This document shows positions 1 to 6,225 of a DNA stretch of 14,705 bases, one piece after another. The position numbers and the translations under genes are program-made. The notes below the pieces were generated by a model. It saw only the letters and a list, made by a program, of their open reading frames with translations. It ran no database searches and was not told where the DNA came from. Numbering within the stretch: position 1 is the stretch's first letter; each line of letters opens with the position of its first letter. The DNA comes from JAKAKT01 sp041305385 (lineage in GTDB: Archaea; Micrarchaeota; Micrarchaeia; Burarchaeales; JAKAKT01): positions 1 through 14,705 of the forward strand of contig JBFYLO010000007.1 of assembly GCA_041305385.1 (NCBI GenBank), given 5' to 3'.

Positions 1-7
1 CTAGAGG

Positions 8-2182
8 ATGTACGGGTTCGATGTTTATTACCCCCAGGGGTGGGACTGCCAGGGCTTCCCGACCGAGGTGAAAGTCGAGAAGAAGTATGGAAGGCTCCCG
101 CGGGAAGAATTCAGGAAGAAATGTGTTGAGTGGACCGGGGAATTCATCCAGAAGATGAAGGACCAGATGAAATCGCTCGGGCTTTCCCCGGACTGGAGAC
201 ATGAGTACAGGACGATGGACCCGAAATATCACGGGAAAGTGCAGCATTCGCTTCTTCAAATGCATGAGAAGGGGCTTGTTTATCGGAGCGAGCACCCCGT
301 TTATTGGTGCACGAGCTGCGGCTCGGCAATAGCGAAGGCGGAATTGGACGACCTTGAGCGGGACACGAAGCTGAGCTATCTCGCGTTCGAGTGCGAGGGA
401 AAGCCGTTGCCGATTGCCACAACCCGGCCCGAGTATCTGCATGCGTGCGTGGCGGTCTTCGCCCATCCGGATGACGAAAGGTACAAAGGGCTCCATGGGA
501 AGGATGTGAAGACCCCGCTCGGGAAAACGGTGAAACTTCTCCCTGACCCGGATGCCGACCCGGCATTTGGAACAGGAGTGGTCATGCTGTGCACTTTCGG
601 GGACAAACAGGATGTGGTTTGGGCTTACAGGCACAAGCTCCCGGTGGTCAAGGCGATGGATGAGCACGGGAGACTGACCAATGCGGGCGAGTATGACGGG
701 CTGAAAAGCGGGCCTGCGCGGGAAAAGATTCTTGAAAGGCTTGAGAAGGAGGGGAAAGTTCTCAAGAAAGAGCCTCTCCACCAGGTGGTTAAAGTCCACG
801 ACAGATGCAATACTCCGGTCGAGCTCCTGCTTTCCTACCAGTGGTTCGCCAACATAAAGGACCACAAGGAGGGGATTCTCGAGGCTGGGAGGAGGATGAA
901 GTGGAAGCCAGAGTTCACGATTCAGCATTTCATAGACTGGACGAACGGGGTGGAGTGGGACTGGGTGATTTCAAGGCAACGGGTGTTCGGGACCCCGCTT
1001 CCGTTCTGGCACTGCCCGAAATGCGGGAAAGAGATTCCCGCCAGGTATGACGAGCTGCCGGTGAACCCGCCCGAGATGCCCGAGAGGAAATGCCCTTGCG
1101 GGGAGGTCATGAAACCCGAAACAAGCACCTGCGACTGCTGGGTGGACAGCTCGATTACCCCGCTCATAATCTCAAAGTGGCTCGAGGATGAGGAATTCCA
1201 TAGGAAGACCTATCCTTCATCGCTTAGGCCCCAGGGGACCGAGATTATCCGGACCTGGGCATTTTATACCACGTATAGGTGCCTGATGCTCACCGGGAAG
1301 CCCCCGTTTGTCGAGCTCCTGCTGAACGGGAACGTGCTCGCGCCCGATGGCAAGAAGATGAGCAAATCCCTGGGGAACGTGATTGTCCCTGACCAGCTGA
1401 TTCGGGACTATTCTGCTGATGCTGTGAGGCAGTGGGTGGCGCTCTCGGGGGCTCTTGCCAAGGACAGGCCATTCAGCTATAAGGACATCCAGTTCGGCCA
1501 GAACTTCATAAACAAGCTGTGGAATGCAGCGAGATTCGTCGAGACTGGAACTGAAGGGTACGTAGGGCCTAAGAGCCCGAAACTGCGGGCTTATGATAAA
1601 TGGATTCTAAGCAGGCTTCATCGGACTGTGAAAACATGCACCGAGAATTTTGAGGAGTTCGATTTCCACGCAGTTATAACTGCGATTCATGAGTTCTTCT
1701 GGCACGAGTTCTGCGATTTCTACCTGGAGGGGGTGAAGCACCGGCTTTACCAGCCTGAGAAGCATGGGGGGGAGAGCAAGCTCGCGGCGCAATATGCGCT
1801 GAACGAGGTGCTTGAGACAACGCTTAAATTGCTCGCGCCGCTCACCCCGTTCGTTACTGAAGAGCTGTATATGTCGCTCGTTGCGCCCAGGACGAATGAA
1901 AAGAGCATCCATTCATCCAAGTGGCCCAAATCCAATGAGAAATTGTTTGATGAGCATAGCGAGAAGGCCGGGGAGCTGGCGAACAGGGTGCTCTCGGCAA
2001 TCAGGCAATATAAGGCGGAGAACAAGATGGCGCTGAATACGGAGCTGAAGGGAATCGAGCTGACGGTTTCAAAAGAGGAGCGAGAATTCGTGCCCCTGAT
2101 TGAGGAAGAACTAATTGCAACCGGGAGATTGGGAAAAATAGAGCTGAAAGAAGGGGAATTCGGGGTTAAGGTGCTGACTTAA
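8..2182 (+). CDS. valS: Valyl-tRNA synthetase, archaeal type (N-terminus missing)
   Basis: Class I synthetase that charges tRNA-Val in the cytoplasm. What is present begins just after the HIGH region, at GFDVYYPQGWDCQGFPTEVKVE, which is characteristic of archaeal ValS. It continues with a CP1 editing domain (TTRPEYLHACVAV, HPDDERY), a zinc-knuckle region (WHCPKC, then CPCG), the strand before the active site (WVDSSITPLI), KMSKS at about residue 450, and an anticodon-binding helical domain. Family members normally carry about 60-80 more N-terminal residues with the Rossmann strand and HIGH motif, so the gene is cut by the window edge. Reading left from the first ATG gives Arg and then an in-frame TAG at 2-4, only one base from the edge. 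ATG 8 therefore cannot be the true start. The TAG is either an end-of-contig error or a real lesion. The stop overlaps the convergent aminotransferase gene by 17 bases. The family call is secure. Confidence 0.93.
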   Translation: MYGFDVYYPQGWDCQGFPTEVKVEKKYGRLPREEFRKKCVEWTGEFIQKMKDQMKSLGLSPDWRHEYRTMDPKYHGKVQHSLLQMHEKGLVYRSEHPVYWCTSCGSAIAKAELDDLERDTKLSYLAFECEGKPLPIATTRPEYLHACVAVFAHPDDERYKGLHGKDVKTPLGKTVKLLPDPDADPAFGTGVVMLCTFGDKQDVVWAYRHKLPVVKAMDEHGRLTNAGEYDGLKSGPAREKILERLEKEGKVLKKEPLHQVVKVHDRCNTPVELLLSYQWFANIKDHKEGILEAGRRMKWKPEFTIQHFIDWTNGVEWDWVISRQRVFGTPLPFWHCPKCGKEIPARYDELPVNPPEMPERKCPCGEVMKPETSTCDCWVDSSITPLIISKWLEDEEFHRKTYPSSLRPQGTEIIRTWAFYTTYRCLMLTGKPPFVELLLNGNVLAPDGKKMSKSLGNVIVPDQLIRDYSADAVRQWVALSGALAKDRPFSYKDIQFGQNFINKLWNAARFVETGTEGYVGPKSPKLRAYDKWILSRLHRTVKTCTENFEEFDFHAVITAIHEFFWHEFCDFYLEGVKHRLYQPEKHGGESKLAAQYALNEVLETTLKLLAPLTPFVTEELYMSLVAPRTNEKSIHSSKWPKSNEKLFDEHSEKAGELANRVLSAIRQYKAENKMALNTELKGIELTVSKEEREFVPLIEEELIATGRLGKIELKEGEFGVKVLT

Positions 2183-3467
2183 GGCGAATTGCTTCTGGGT
2201 CCTGAAGCGCGTTTCCAAAGATTTTCGCCGCCACGGGAATTTCTTCAGACTCTGGGACCAGGGCAAACCGGAAAGTGGACTCTTGCTTTTTTTCTTCTGT
2301 TTTAGGGTTTTCATTTGACTTGGGCTTTTCTCCCACGAACTCAAAGGATTTCCCAGGAGTTACGGCCAGATTGTATTTATCGGCAAGCAGTATTGCCAGG
2401 GCTTCGGTGTCCCATTTCCCGCTTAGGGAACCGAAACCGTAGAAAGTTGCGTCGTGGGGTACTTTTATTGTCAGTCCATTTTCGCTAAACTTTTGAACAA
2501 AAACGTCTTGGCGAATTCTCAGCAATTTGAGATCCACGAGGTATTTGGCAGGGTTAGTGAGAAGCTCGACTCCTGCCAGTTGGCAGTTGGAATTGGCACA
2601 TAGATAGTCCGAGAGTATCGCGGAGATTCCGCTTTTTATCTCGTTCTGCTCAGGCGTTCCCCTGAAATTGACAAACTGAATGGCACCAACTCTTTCGCCG
2701 CAAAGACCGTACTTCTTTGAGAAGCTGTCAAGCTGCATGATAAGGACTCTTCCTTCATCAATTTCCGGTGAGGTGAGGTGGACTGCTTTTCGATTTGACA
2801 CTAGGCGGTAGTAAACTGCGTCATAAATCACCGGGATGTTTTCATTCTGCGCGATGTTGAGTAGCTCTTTCATAATCTCCGGCTTATAAACGGCAGTTGT
2901 CGGGTTGTGAGGATGGTTTATGTAGATGAACCTTGGGCAGTGCCCATTTTCTTTCGCCTGCCTGATTGCATATTTTAAGCTGCCAGGGTCGGGTTGGCCG
3001 TCCTCAGAAAGCCTGTAAGCGTATATCCTTCCGCGACGGCGCACCATCTCATTCCTGAAAGGAAAATAGCCTAGCTCCGGGAATACCCCGGCGTCGCTTC
3101 TTTTTCGTATCATTATGTTTATGATTACATTCATCCCGTGGGTCGCGCCTTCAGTTACGAATATGTCTTCAGGCTTAAGCTCTCTTCCAGTTTCTTGGGA
3201 AAAGTTATAGGCAAAGGCCTCGCGGGTTTTTTGGAACCCGAAGGAAGGCACGTAGGAGTGTGAATGCTCGAGCGCAGTCTTGCTGAGGAGTAGGCGAGTA
3301 GCTTCGTTTGCCCCGAGTTTGCTCGTCATGTTTCCCCAGCCCATCCGAAAGACTTTTTCCCCTCGGAGCTCCTTTTCATTAATAATGTCCCCTATAATCG
3401 AGAAAATGTTTCCGCCAGCTGGGGTTTTCTTGGCTTTAGTACTAAAAACAGCTCGTGATTGGACCAT
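2166..3467 (-). CDS. PLP-dependent aminotransferase, class I/II
   Basis: Fold-type I aminotransferase; the substrate cannot be told from sequence. Numbered from ATG 3467 (433 aa), visible landmarks are the cofactor phosphate-binding segment EGATHGMN (about 106-113), HNPTT with the PLP Asn (188), YDAVYY with the PLP Asp (216) and Tyr (219), the Schiff-base lysine in SFSKKYGLCGERVG (Lys251) with phosphate-binding Arg259, and the carboxylate-binding Arg in FRFALV (400). A Lys/Glu-rich hydrophilic insert of about 19 residues (380-398) sits just before that last Arg, which is unusual. The reading frame extends to a GTG at 3494, but a TATA box at 3502-3508 on this strand predicts transcription starting near 3479, so ATG 3467 with a short leader is preferred. 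Family certain; gene name not assigned. Confidence 0.9.
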   Translation of the reverse strand: MVQSRAVFSTKAKKTPAGGNIFSIIGDIINEKELRGEKVFRMGWGNMTSKLGANEATRLLLSKTALEHSHSYVPSFGFQKTREAFAYNFSQETGRELKPEDIFVTEGATHGMNVIINIMIRKRSDAGVFPELGYFPFRNEMVRRRGRIYAYRLSEDGQPDPGSLKYAIRQAKENGHCPRFIYINHPHNPTTAVYKPEIMKELLNIAQNENIPVIYDAVYYRLVSNRKAVHLTSPEIDEGRVLIMQLDSFSKKYGLCGERVGAIQFVNFRGTPEQNEIKSGISAILSDYLCANSNCQLAGVELLTNPAKYLVDLKLLRIRQDVFVQKFSENGLTIKVPHDATFYGFGSLSGKWDTEALAILLADKYNLAVTPGKSFEFVGEKPKSNENPKTEEKKQESTFRFALVPESEEIPVAAKIFGNALQDPEAIRLKSAP

Positions 3468-3501
3468 GTATACCGAATTAACTATATACGGCACTTAACA
3501 A

Positions 3502-3508
3502 ATATAAA
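3502..3508 (-). promoter_or_regulatory. TATA box of the aminotransferase gene
   Basis: TTTATAT on the minus strand lies about 38 bases from ATG 3467 and about 26 bases from a predicted start of transcription near 3479. This argues against the upstream GTG at 3494. No Shine-Dalgarno site precedes the ATG, so a near-leaderless mRNA is likely. Confidence 0.55.
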
Positions 3509-3576
3509 CCTTCCAGACATTCGTCATTTGTCGAAAAAATGAAAATTAGAAACGAATAATAGGCTCGGAAGGCATA

Positions 3577-4182
3577 ATGTTCTGCGTGGCGATGTCTATT
3601 AGGGGAAGAATCGAGGCGTTCAAAGCAGCGAGGCAGCAAAGGAACGCATTTTTTAACCAAAGGCTTATTGAAGGGATTAAGACCAACAGGGCGATTAGCC
3701 TTGAGACTATTTTCAAAATCCTGCCCAAGCTTGACCTAAACGAATTCCTTGAAAAATGCATTAGAGGGGATTCCAGCGGGTGGGGCGATGGCGAACTGAT
3801 GCTTGCCGCAGTGGCGGAAAAAAAGGGCCTGAAGCCAGTAAAACCTAACCCGAAAAGCAGGAGATATCAAAACGCCCTTTTGGCTAAAGACAGGCTGTCC
3901 AGTACCCTTGCCATGATGCGTGACGGGTATTCGGAAGACCCGAACCTTTGGAAGGATTACGTGATTAAGGGGGATTTTCTTGACATTTATAACGAGGTAT
4001 ACGTAACTCATCGGTTCTTTGTTGGGCTCATGAACGAGCTAAGGGTGCCGGAGGCCGAAAAATGGATTGTTGAACTCAGAAAACAAGAACCCGCAATCTG
4101 GCGCTGTGTTCACAAGCGCCTGGAAGAGGAGAGGGGGCTGAGGCCGGATTATTCGAAAGCAGGCTTCACGCCTTCAGAATGA
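3577..4182 (+). CDS. Hypothetical soluble protein, 201 aa
   Basis: I do not recognise this family. The protein is mostly helical and charged, with no signal peptide or membrane segment. A basic N-terminal helix (RGRIEAFKAARQQRNAFFNQ) is followed by an acidic/Gly turn (RGDSSGWGDGE), a basic stretch (KPVKPNPKSRRYQ) and a C-terminal helical half rich in Trp and aromatic residues (PNLWKDYVIKGDFLDIYNEVY, cited in part; PAIWRCVHKRL). The basic N-terminus hints at binding nucleic acid, but no domain supports this. It is divergent from the aminotransferase and shares a 109-base intergenic region with it. ATG 3577 follows GGAAGG; ATG 3592 is an alternative. The end overlaps the convergent small gene by 17 bases. 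Coding quality is good over the full length. Confidence 0.75.
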   Translation: MFCVAMSIRGRIEAFKAARQQRNAFFNQRLIEGIKTNRAISLETIFKILPKLDLNEFLEKCIRGDSSGWGDGELMLAAVAEKKGLKPVKPNPKSRRYQNALLAKDRLSSTLAMMRDGYSEDPNLWKDYVIKGDFLDIYNEVYVTHRFFVGLMNELRVPEAEKWIVELRKQEPAIWRCVHKRLEEERGLRPDYSKAGFTPSE

Positions 4183-4351
4183 GCTTCCATTCGCCTTTCT
4201 TGAAATAGATTGTTCTGCTCCCCTCATCGAATTTCTCGAACTCCCAGCCCAGGGACTTGAGGGAATCAGATGTTTTCTTGAACTCCCTCTTCCCGTCGCT
4301 CTCCTTTTTCCCGAAGAGGAAATCAAGCGCATCACCTAGGTAAAGGGGCAT
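4166..4351 (-). CDS. Small hypothetical protein, 61 aa
   Basis: A short soluble protein from ATG 4351: an N-terminal hydrophobic helix (MPLYLGDALDFLF), a charged middle and a C-terminal beta-hairpin-like end (SRTIYFKKGEWKLILKA). A TTG five codons upstream would overlap the preceding gene. ATG 4351 lies four bases after the TGA of the upstream membrane protein, which fits translational coupling in one operon. The 3' end overlaps the convergent 201-aa gene by 17 bases. The alternating polar/hydrophobic C-terminus and the tight spacing support a real gene, but no family is recognised. Confidence 0.6.
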   Translation of the reverse strand: MPLYLGDALDFLFGKKESDGKREFKKTSDSLKSLGWEFEKFDEGSRTIYFKKGEWKLILKA

Positions 4352-4355
4352 GAAC

Positions 4356-4643
4356 TCAAATCCCAAGCTTGTCCTTCTCGAGCCTTTCCAGCGCCAGTTT
4401 CCGTATCAGTTCTTCCTCCGCCTCGACTTGCTTTATGCGCTTCGATTCCCTGTAAAAAGTGACGAACAGTATGAGGCCGAGAAGAAATGCCGGGATTGCG
4501 CCAAAAAATGTGAACATTGGGCCGTAGAACTTGGTCCAAGGGTTTTGCACAACCATGAGCAAAAAGCCAAGTATCGCCGAGGGGAAAGCTAACAAAATAC
4601 CGATAAGCGAAATACCTGCACAAAGGTCACTGCTAAGCTTCAT
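4356..4643 (-). CDS. Small membrane protein with two TM segments and a helical tail
   Basis: A protein of 95 residues from ATG 4643. Two hydrophobic segments (about 7-30 and 39-61) are joined by a short loop (NPWTKFYG), followed by a charged helix of about 30 residues (ESKRIKQVEAEEELIRKL) with coiled-coil character. It is probably an inner-membrane protein with a cytoplasmic tail. The frame extends 14 codons to a TTG at 4685, but that extension covers the GC hairpin at 4677-4694. ATG 4643 has GGAG five bases upstream, so the shorter form is preferred. Neighbours on both sides of the same strand are also small proteins, one of them a membrane protein. No known family is recognised. Confidence 0.7.
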   Translation of the reverse strand: MKLSSDLCAGISLIGILLAFPSAILGFLLMVVQNPWTKFYGPMFTFFGAIPAFLLGLILFVTFYRESKRIKQVEAEEELIRKLALERLEKDKLGI

Positions 4644-4676
4644 CGAATCTCCGATTTGGTCGCCTTTATTAATAAT

Positions 4677-4694
4677 GCGGGGCAAAAGCCCCGC
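4677..4694. other. Perfect GC hairpin, 7-bp stem with AAAA/TTTT loop
   Basis: GCGGGGC, four A (T on the minus strand), then GCCCCGC: a perfect 7-bp stem between two minus-strand genes. It lies 11 bases after the stop of the upstream membrane-protein gene and is followed on that strand by ATTATTAATAAA. It may slow or end transcription of the upstream gene, or be an mRNA processing or stability element, while the AT run may serve as a TATA box for the next gene. The structure is certain; its role is not. Confidence 0.5.
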
Positions 4695-4704
4695 CTGGAT
4701 AAAC

Positions 4705-4953
4705 CTATTTCTTCTTCCTGATTATTGGTGGGGGCGATTGGACGTATGCCTCTTTCTTGAACACCAAGCTCGCTGCCAGCGGGAACAGCAAGAACGCCGT
4801 CGCAAGCATCGAATACATCATGGACTTGTATGTGTAGTCCATGAGCGAGACCAATGCAAACAGCATCAATACCCCTCCGATAACCACACACAATAAATTG
4901 GTCATTTCTGCAAATCTCTCCTCAAATCCCTCTATAGTCTCCTCGAATCCCAT
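4705..4953 (-). CDS. Small membrane protein, two TM segments, 82 aa
   Basis: An N-terminal acidic amphipathic segment (MGFEETIEGFEERFAEM) is followed by two strongly hydrophobic helices (about 18-40 and 46-66), separated by a short loop (DYTYKSM), and a basic, Pro-rich tail ending in RKKK. The positive tail suggests a cytoplasmic C-terminus. ATG 4953 has GGTGA four bases upstream and an AT-rich TATA-like element (TTTTAATA, 4984-4991) at a suitable distance. It heads a run of three small genes on the same strand (4953 to 4166). No family is recognised. Confidence 0.72.
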   Translation of the reverse strand: MGFEETIEGFEERFAEMTNLLCVVIGGVLMLFALVSLMDYTYKSMMYSMLATAFLLFPLAASLVFKKEAYVQSPPPIIRKKK

Positions 4954-4983
4954 GGGATCACCGAGATAAATTCGGAGAAGGGG

Positions 4984-4991
4984 TATTAAAA
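4984..4991 (-). promoter_or_regulatory. TATA box for the small membrane-protein cluster
   Basis: TTTTAATA on the minus strand, 31-38 bases before ATG 4953. Together with the plus-strand TATA at 5041-5046 it makes the 4954-5082 gap a divergent promoter region. Confidence 0.45.
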
Positions 4992-5040
4992 CCTTTTCAT
5001 TCCGAACCGCGGAGGGGGGCTCAATCGGCTTGGTAAGGGA

Positions 5041-5046
5041 TTTAAA
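5041..5046 (+). promoter_or_regulatory. TATA box for the 107-aa gene
   Basis: The core TTTAAA in GGGATTTAAACC lies about 40 bases before ATG 5083, predicting a leader of roughly 13-15 bases that contains GGGGTG. Confidence 0.45.
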
Positions 5047-5082
5047 CCTTATTTTCGTAACCTCTCTCTACGGGGTGTAGTT

Positions 5083-5406
5083 ATGGAGCAAAGAGTTTAC
5101 GAATGCGAATCCAAGGACAAAGGTGCAGTCCAGAAGGTCCTGGAGCACGAGCCTTACGCCGACGTGAGCTTCGCAAGGCAGGGTTACAAGATGAAGGAGG
5201 GGAAGCTCGCCGGGGGCGAGGAGGGCAGGTATTACCTTTACATTAAATCTGAACCGGATTTCTTCAAGTGGGCTGAGGAGAAGTTCAAGGTTGCCAATGT
5301 CGCCTCATTCAAGAGAGCTGCGAAGGAGATAGAGGCGAAGGTAATCGGGACCATCGAGAGCGAGGACAACGCAGCCGAGGCCGGATTCGGGGCCATATTC
5401 GGCTAG
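5083..5406 (+). CDS. Small soluble hypothetical protein, 107 aa
   Basis: An alpha/beta-looking soluble protein: strand (RVYECES), helix (KGAVQKVLEH), strand (DVSFARQGYKMKEG), a Gly/Glu turn (KLAGGEEG), strand (RYYLYIKSE), helix (PDFFKWAEEKFK), then a longer C-terminal helix and a Gly-rich end (AEAGFGAIFG). The pattern suggests a compact ferredoxin-like or two-layer fold, which is inference only. It has its own promoter and a T-rich tract directly after the stop, so it is probably monocistronic. Codon use is strongly biased (AAG, GAG, GCC), which often goes with good expression. Function unknown. Confidence 0.8.
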   Translation: MEQRVYECESKDKGAVQKVLEHEPYADVSFARQGYKMKEGKLAGGEEGRYYLYIKSEPDFFKWAEEKFKVANVASFKRAAKEIEAKVIGTIESEDNAAEAGFGAIFG

Positions 5407-5422
5407 TTTTTATTTCTTTTTT
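5407..5422 (+). terminator. T-rich terminator after the 107-aa gene, possibly also the sRNA promoter
   Basis: A tract of mostly T begins at the stop codon, as in archaeal U-tract termination. The TTTTTATT within it lies about 25 bases before the 5' stem of the C/D sRNA, so the same bases may act as that RNA's TATA region. Neither role is proven. Confidence 0.45.
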
Positions 5423-5434
5423 ACTAAATTTACT

Positions 5435-5511
5435 TGTTCGATGATGACAACGAGGTATTTCTGAGTTCTCCCGAAGAGAACTGTGACGACGATCTTGAGT
5501 GCTGACGGACA
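5435..5511 (+). ncRNA. C/D box guide sRNA (2'-O-methylation guide)
   Basis: All four boxes are in order: C ATGATGA (5441-5447), D' CTGA (5461-5464), C' GTGACGA (5483-5489) and D CTGA (5502-5505). Spacers are 13 nt (C to D') and 12 nt (C' to D), which matches archaeal sRNAs. The flanks TGTTCG (5435-5440) and CGGACA (5506-5511) pair over six positions with one G-U. Between D' and C' a 6-bp hairpin (GTTCTC/GAGAAC, loop CCGAA) replaces the usual short loop. Such RNAs bind L7Ae, Nop5 and fibrillarin and methylate the target base paired to the fifth nucleotide upstream of D or D'. By this rule the D guide matches CACUCAAGAUCG with the modified base at C34 of a CAA anticodon loop (tRNA-Leu). The D' guide (reading GAGGTATTT before the box) has no assigned target. 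The RNA sits alone between convergent genes. Confidence 0.88.
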
Positions 5512-5533
5512 TCTGTCAACCCTTTGGTTATAG

Positions 5534-6184
5534 TTATGGCTGGCTAAAAAGATGGTCGCACTGGTCCCTGACAAGGTCGTCGCTTATTTTTCCACAGGCG
5601 CTTTCATCCTTCGTCTGAACGACAACCATGTAATAACAGGCATCCCTTTTATTGAGCGCAGTAATCTTACTGCAAATCGAAACGTCTTTTCTTGCAGTTG
5701 CAACCCGGTAGTAGCAATCATCCGGAAGTTTTTCAGTACTGCAATCGGTTAAGTTATTTTTAATCGAGTTGTTTTCCGGAAGTGGGAAAGGCGCCGATTC
5801 TGGAACCTCCGTGGCTGGGGGAGAAGGCGCAACCGGGGGAATCTTCCCCGGCAAAGCAGTCTCGCATACTATTTGAGGAGGATAGGACTCCAGTATGGAG
5901 CATTTGCCGGAAGCGCACCGGTCACAGGGATTTCCCTGCCAGCAAATCGGCTTCTCCAAATCCTGAAACTTGTAACATTCCCCATTCGCGCACCGGGTCG
6001 TTGCATCGCACAATACAGAAGCCGGGCATGGGTCGAACGCGCAGTTATTCGAGGAGTTCCTGCCGATTGCTGAGCCGTCGGGACAGAGCTTGGCTTCCAT
6101 GGTGCATGCCTTCGGCCCGCTTCCTGCGCAGCCGAAAATCCCGAAAGCCAGGACCAGAACTATAAACAAGTGGGAGAGTTTCAT
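5534..6184 (-). CDS. Cys-rich secreted lipoprotein with Pro-rich linker and C-terminal repeats
   Basis: The N-terminal signal MKLSHLFIVLVLAFGIFGC has a lipobox-like end with Cys19, so the protein is probably exported and lipid-anchored. Residues 27-53 form a small Cys motif (C-x6-C-P-D-G-S to N-N-C-A-F-D-P-C-P) of the kind common in archaeal surface proteins. A second Cys-rich part (59-107) is followed by a Pro-rich linker (111-138). Then come about two copies of a repeat of roughly 27 residues built on D-x-C-Y-Y, x-K-D-x-S-x-C and K-I (148-212). The repeats resemble short Cys repeats I associate with DPANN secreted proteins. ATG 6184 has a TATA-like TTAAATT about 25 bases upstream and no Shine-Dalgarno site, so a leaderless mRNA is likely. 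Ligand unknown. Confidence 0.78.
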   Translation of the reverse strand: MKLSHLFIVLVLAFGIFGCAGSGPKACTMEAKLCPDGSAIGRNSSNNCAFDPCPASVLCDATTRCANGECYKFQDLEKPICWQGNPCDRCASGKCSILESYPPQIVCETALPGKIPPVAPSPPATEVPESAPFPLPENNSIKNNLTDCSTEKLPDDCYYRVATARKDVSICSKITALNKRDACYYMVVVQTKDESACGKISDDLVRDQCDHLFSQP

Positions 6185-6205
6185 GCTTTAACTGCTTCAA
6201 AGAAG

Positions 6206-6212
6206 AATTTAA
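6206..6212 (-). promoter_or_regulatory. TATA box of the lipoprotein gene
   Basis: TTAAATT centred 25 bases upstream of ATG 6184 on the minus strand places the start of transcription at or next to the start codon (leaderless). Confidence 0.5.
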
Positions 6213-6225
6213 GGCTTGCTGTGTT

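Noticed and set aside
2166..2182. 17-base overlaps at 2166-2182 and 4166-4182 as a shared element
   Set aside because: Both are simple tail-to-tail overlaps of convergent genes; the sequences are unrelated and the equal length is coincidence.
4531..4896. Plus-strand frame of 121 codons across the small membrane-protein genes
   Set aside because: The two minus-strand genes have proper starts, membrane segments and charged tails; the plus frame has none and contains the GC hairpin.
5484..5489. TGACGA repeats as a possible regulator-binding direct repeat
   Set aside because: The TGATGA/TGACGA spacing is fully explained by boxes C and C' of the sRNA.
5309..5512. Minus-strand frame overlapping the C/D sRNA
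   Set aside because: Ser/Arg/Pro-rich shadow of the 107-aa gene; the intergenic part is better explained by the sRNA.
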